A DNA stretch of 22,944 bases from DAOMFM01 sp035429825 (GTDB lineage Bacteria; Acidobacteriota; Blastocatellia; UBA7656; JADIYM01), in assembly GCA_044224215.1 (NCBI GenBank), contig JBGAKX010000072.1:1-22944 (forward strand). The letters run 5' to 3'. Both the position numbers and the translations under genes were made by a program. Shown piece by piece: positions 22,745-22,944 of this stretch. The notes under the pieces are model-generated. The model ran no database searches. It was not told where the DNA came from and saw only the letters and a program-made list of their open reading frames with translations. Within the stretch, counting starts at the first letter, position 1, and every line of letters begins with the position of its first letter.

Positions 22745-22944
22745 ATGACGTTTACTCGACCCCTCATCCGCGCGCGCTCGATCGCGACGCTCGGAATCGC
22801 ATCGCTCGCACTGCTGGCCATCGTTTCGCCGCAGGCAGCGGCCAAGCGCGCCGTTGTGCCCAACGGCAAGCAGGTCGCCAAGTCGAACCCGCTCGAGGCC
22901 ATCCAGGTGGCCGTCACGCGTCGCGCACCAACGGACGCCGACGG
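22745..22944 (+). CDS. start of a secreted protein running into amidohydrolase-like sequence, cut by window edge
   Basis: The 66 visible codons open with a clear signal peptide: basic MTFTRPLIRARS, hydrophobic TLGIASLALLAIV and AAA before a likely cleavage site at about residue 33. GAGGACAGG before ATG 22745 supports the start. After AKRAVVPNGKQVAK the frame passes into SNPLEAIQVAVTRRAPTDADG, the segment that follows the catalytic Asp in YtcJ-like amidohydrolases, without any of the catalytic barrel before it. Known members of this family have several hundred residues before this motif. The gene is therefore a fusion, a deletion remnant, or a false join at the edge of the assembly. A whole function cannot be assigned. 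Confidence 0.55.
   Translation, partial: MTFTRPLIRARSIATLGIASLALLAIVSPQAAAKRAVVPNGKQVAKSNPLEAIQVAVTRRAPTDAD

Overview
The window (about 65% GC by eye, dense and bacterial) looks like a piece of an Acidobacteriota chromosome, perhaps from the Vicinamibacteria side. This is inferred from two large TonB-dependent receptors with N-terminal carboxypeptidase-regulatory-like domains, a BlaI/M56 sensor pair, GC-rich codon use and many interspersed palindromic repeats. No rRNA, tRNA, CRISPR, insertion sequence or phage gene was seen.

Layout from left to right: a TonB-dependent receptor cut by the left edge (minus); a CopA-type Cu(+) P-type ATPase (minus); a divergent pair of a PIG3-like quinone oxidoreductase and a PlsC-like acyltransferase (plus); a proline iminopeptidase, an SRPBCC protein and a large Rossmann-fold protein of unknown function (all minus); a BlaI repressor overlapping a frameshifted M56 (BlaR1-like) sensor peptidase (minus), with a clear BlaI-type operator inside their promoter; ATP sulfurylase (plus); a metallo-beta-lactamase-fold, class II cyclic-nucleotide-phosphodiesterase-like protein followed 25 bp later by an FHA-GAF-class III adenylate cyclase (plus); a two-TM potassium channel with RCK domain (minus); a complete Oar-like TonB-dependent receptor (plus); an amidohydrolase broken by several frameshifts (plus); and the start of a secreted protein running off the right edge.

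Two things stand out. First, the phosphodiesterase-like gene and the cyclase form a probable cAMP eraser/writer operon, in which an FHA domain suggests phosphorylation input and a GAF domain suggests ligand input. Second, intergenic spaces are loaded with at least four families of palindromic repeats: a GCAAAG family, a CTACCG/CGGTAG family, a 92-bp hairpin family, and a fragment of an ATCTGCGTTAATCTGCG family. These lie next to stop codons and promoters, and one copy contributes the stop codon of the channel gene.

Frameshifts cluster in the M56 sensor and the amidohydrolase, with a possible one at the start of the Rossmann-fold gene. The last 44 bp of the window exactly repeat an internal segment of the amidohydrolase. 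Real gene decay and assembly error cannot be told apart from the sequence alone.
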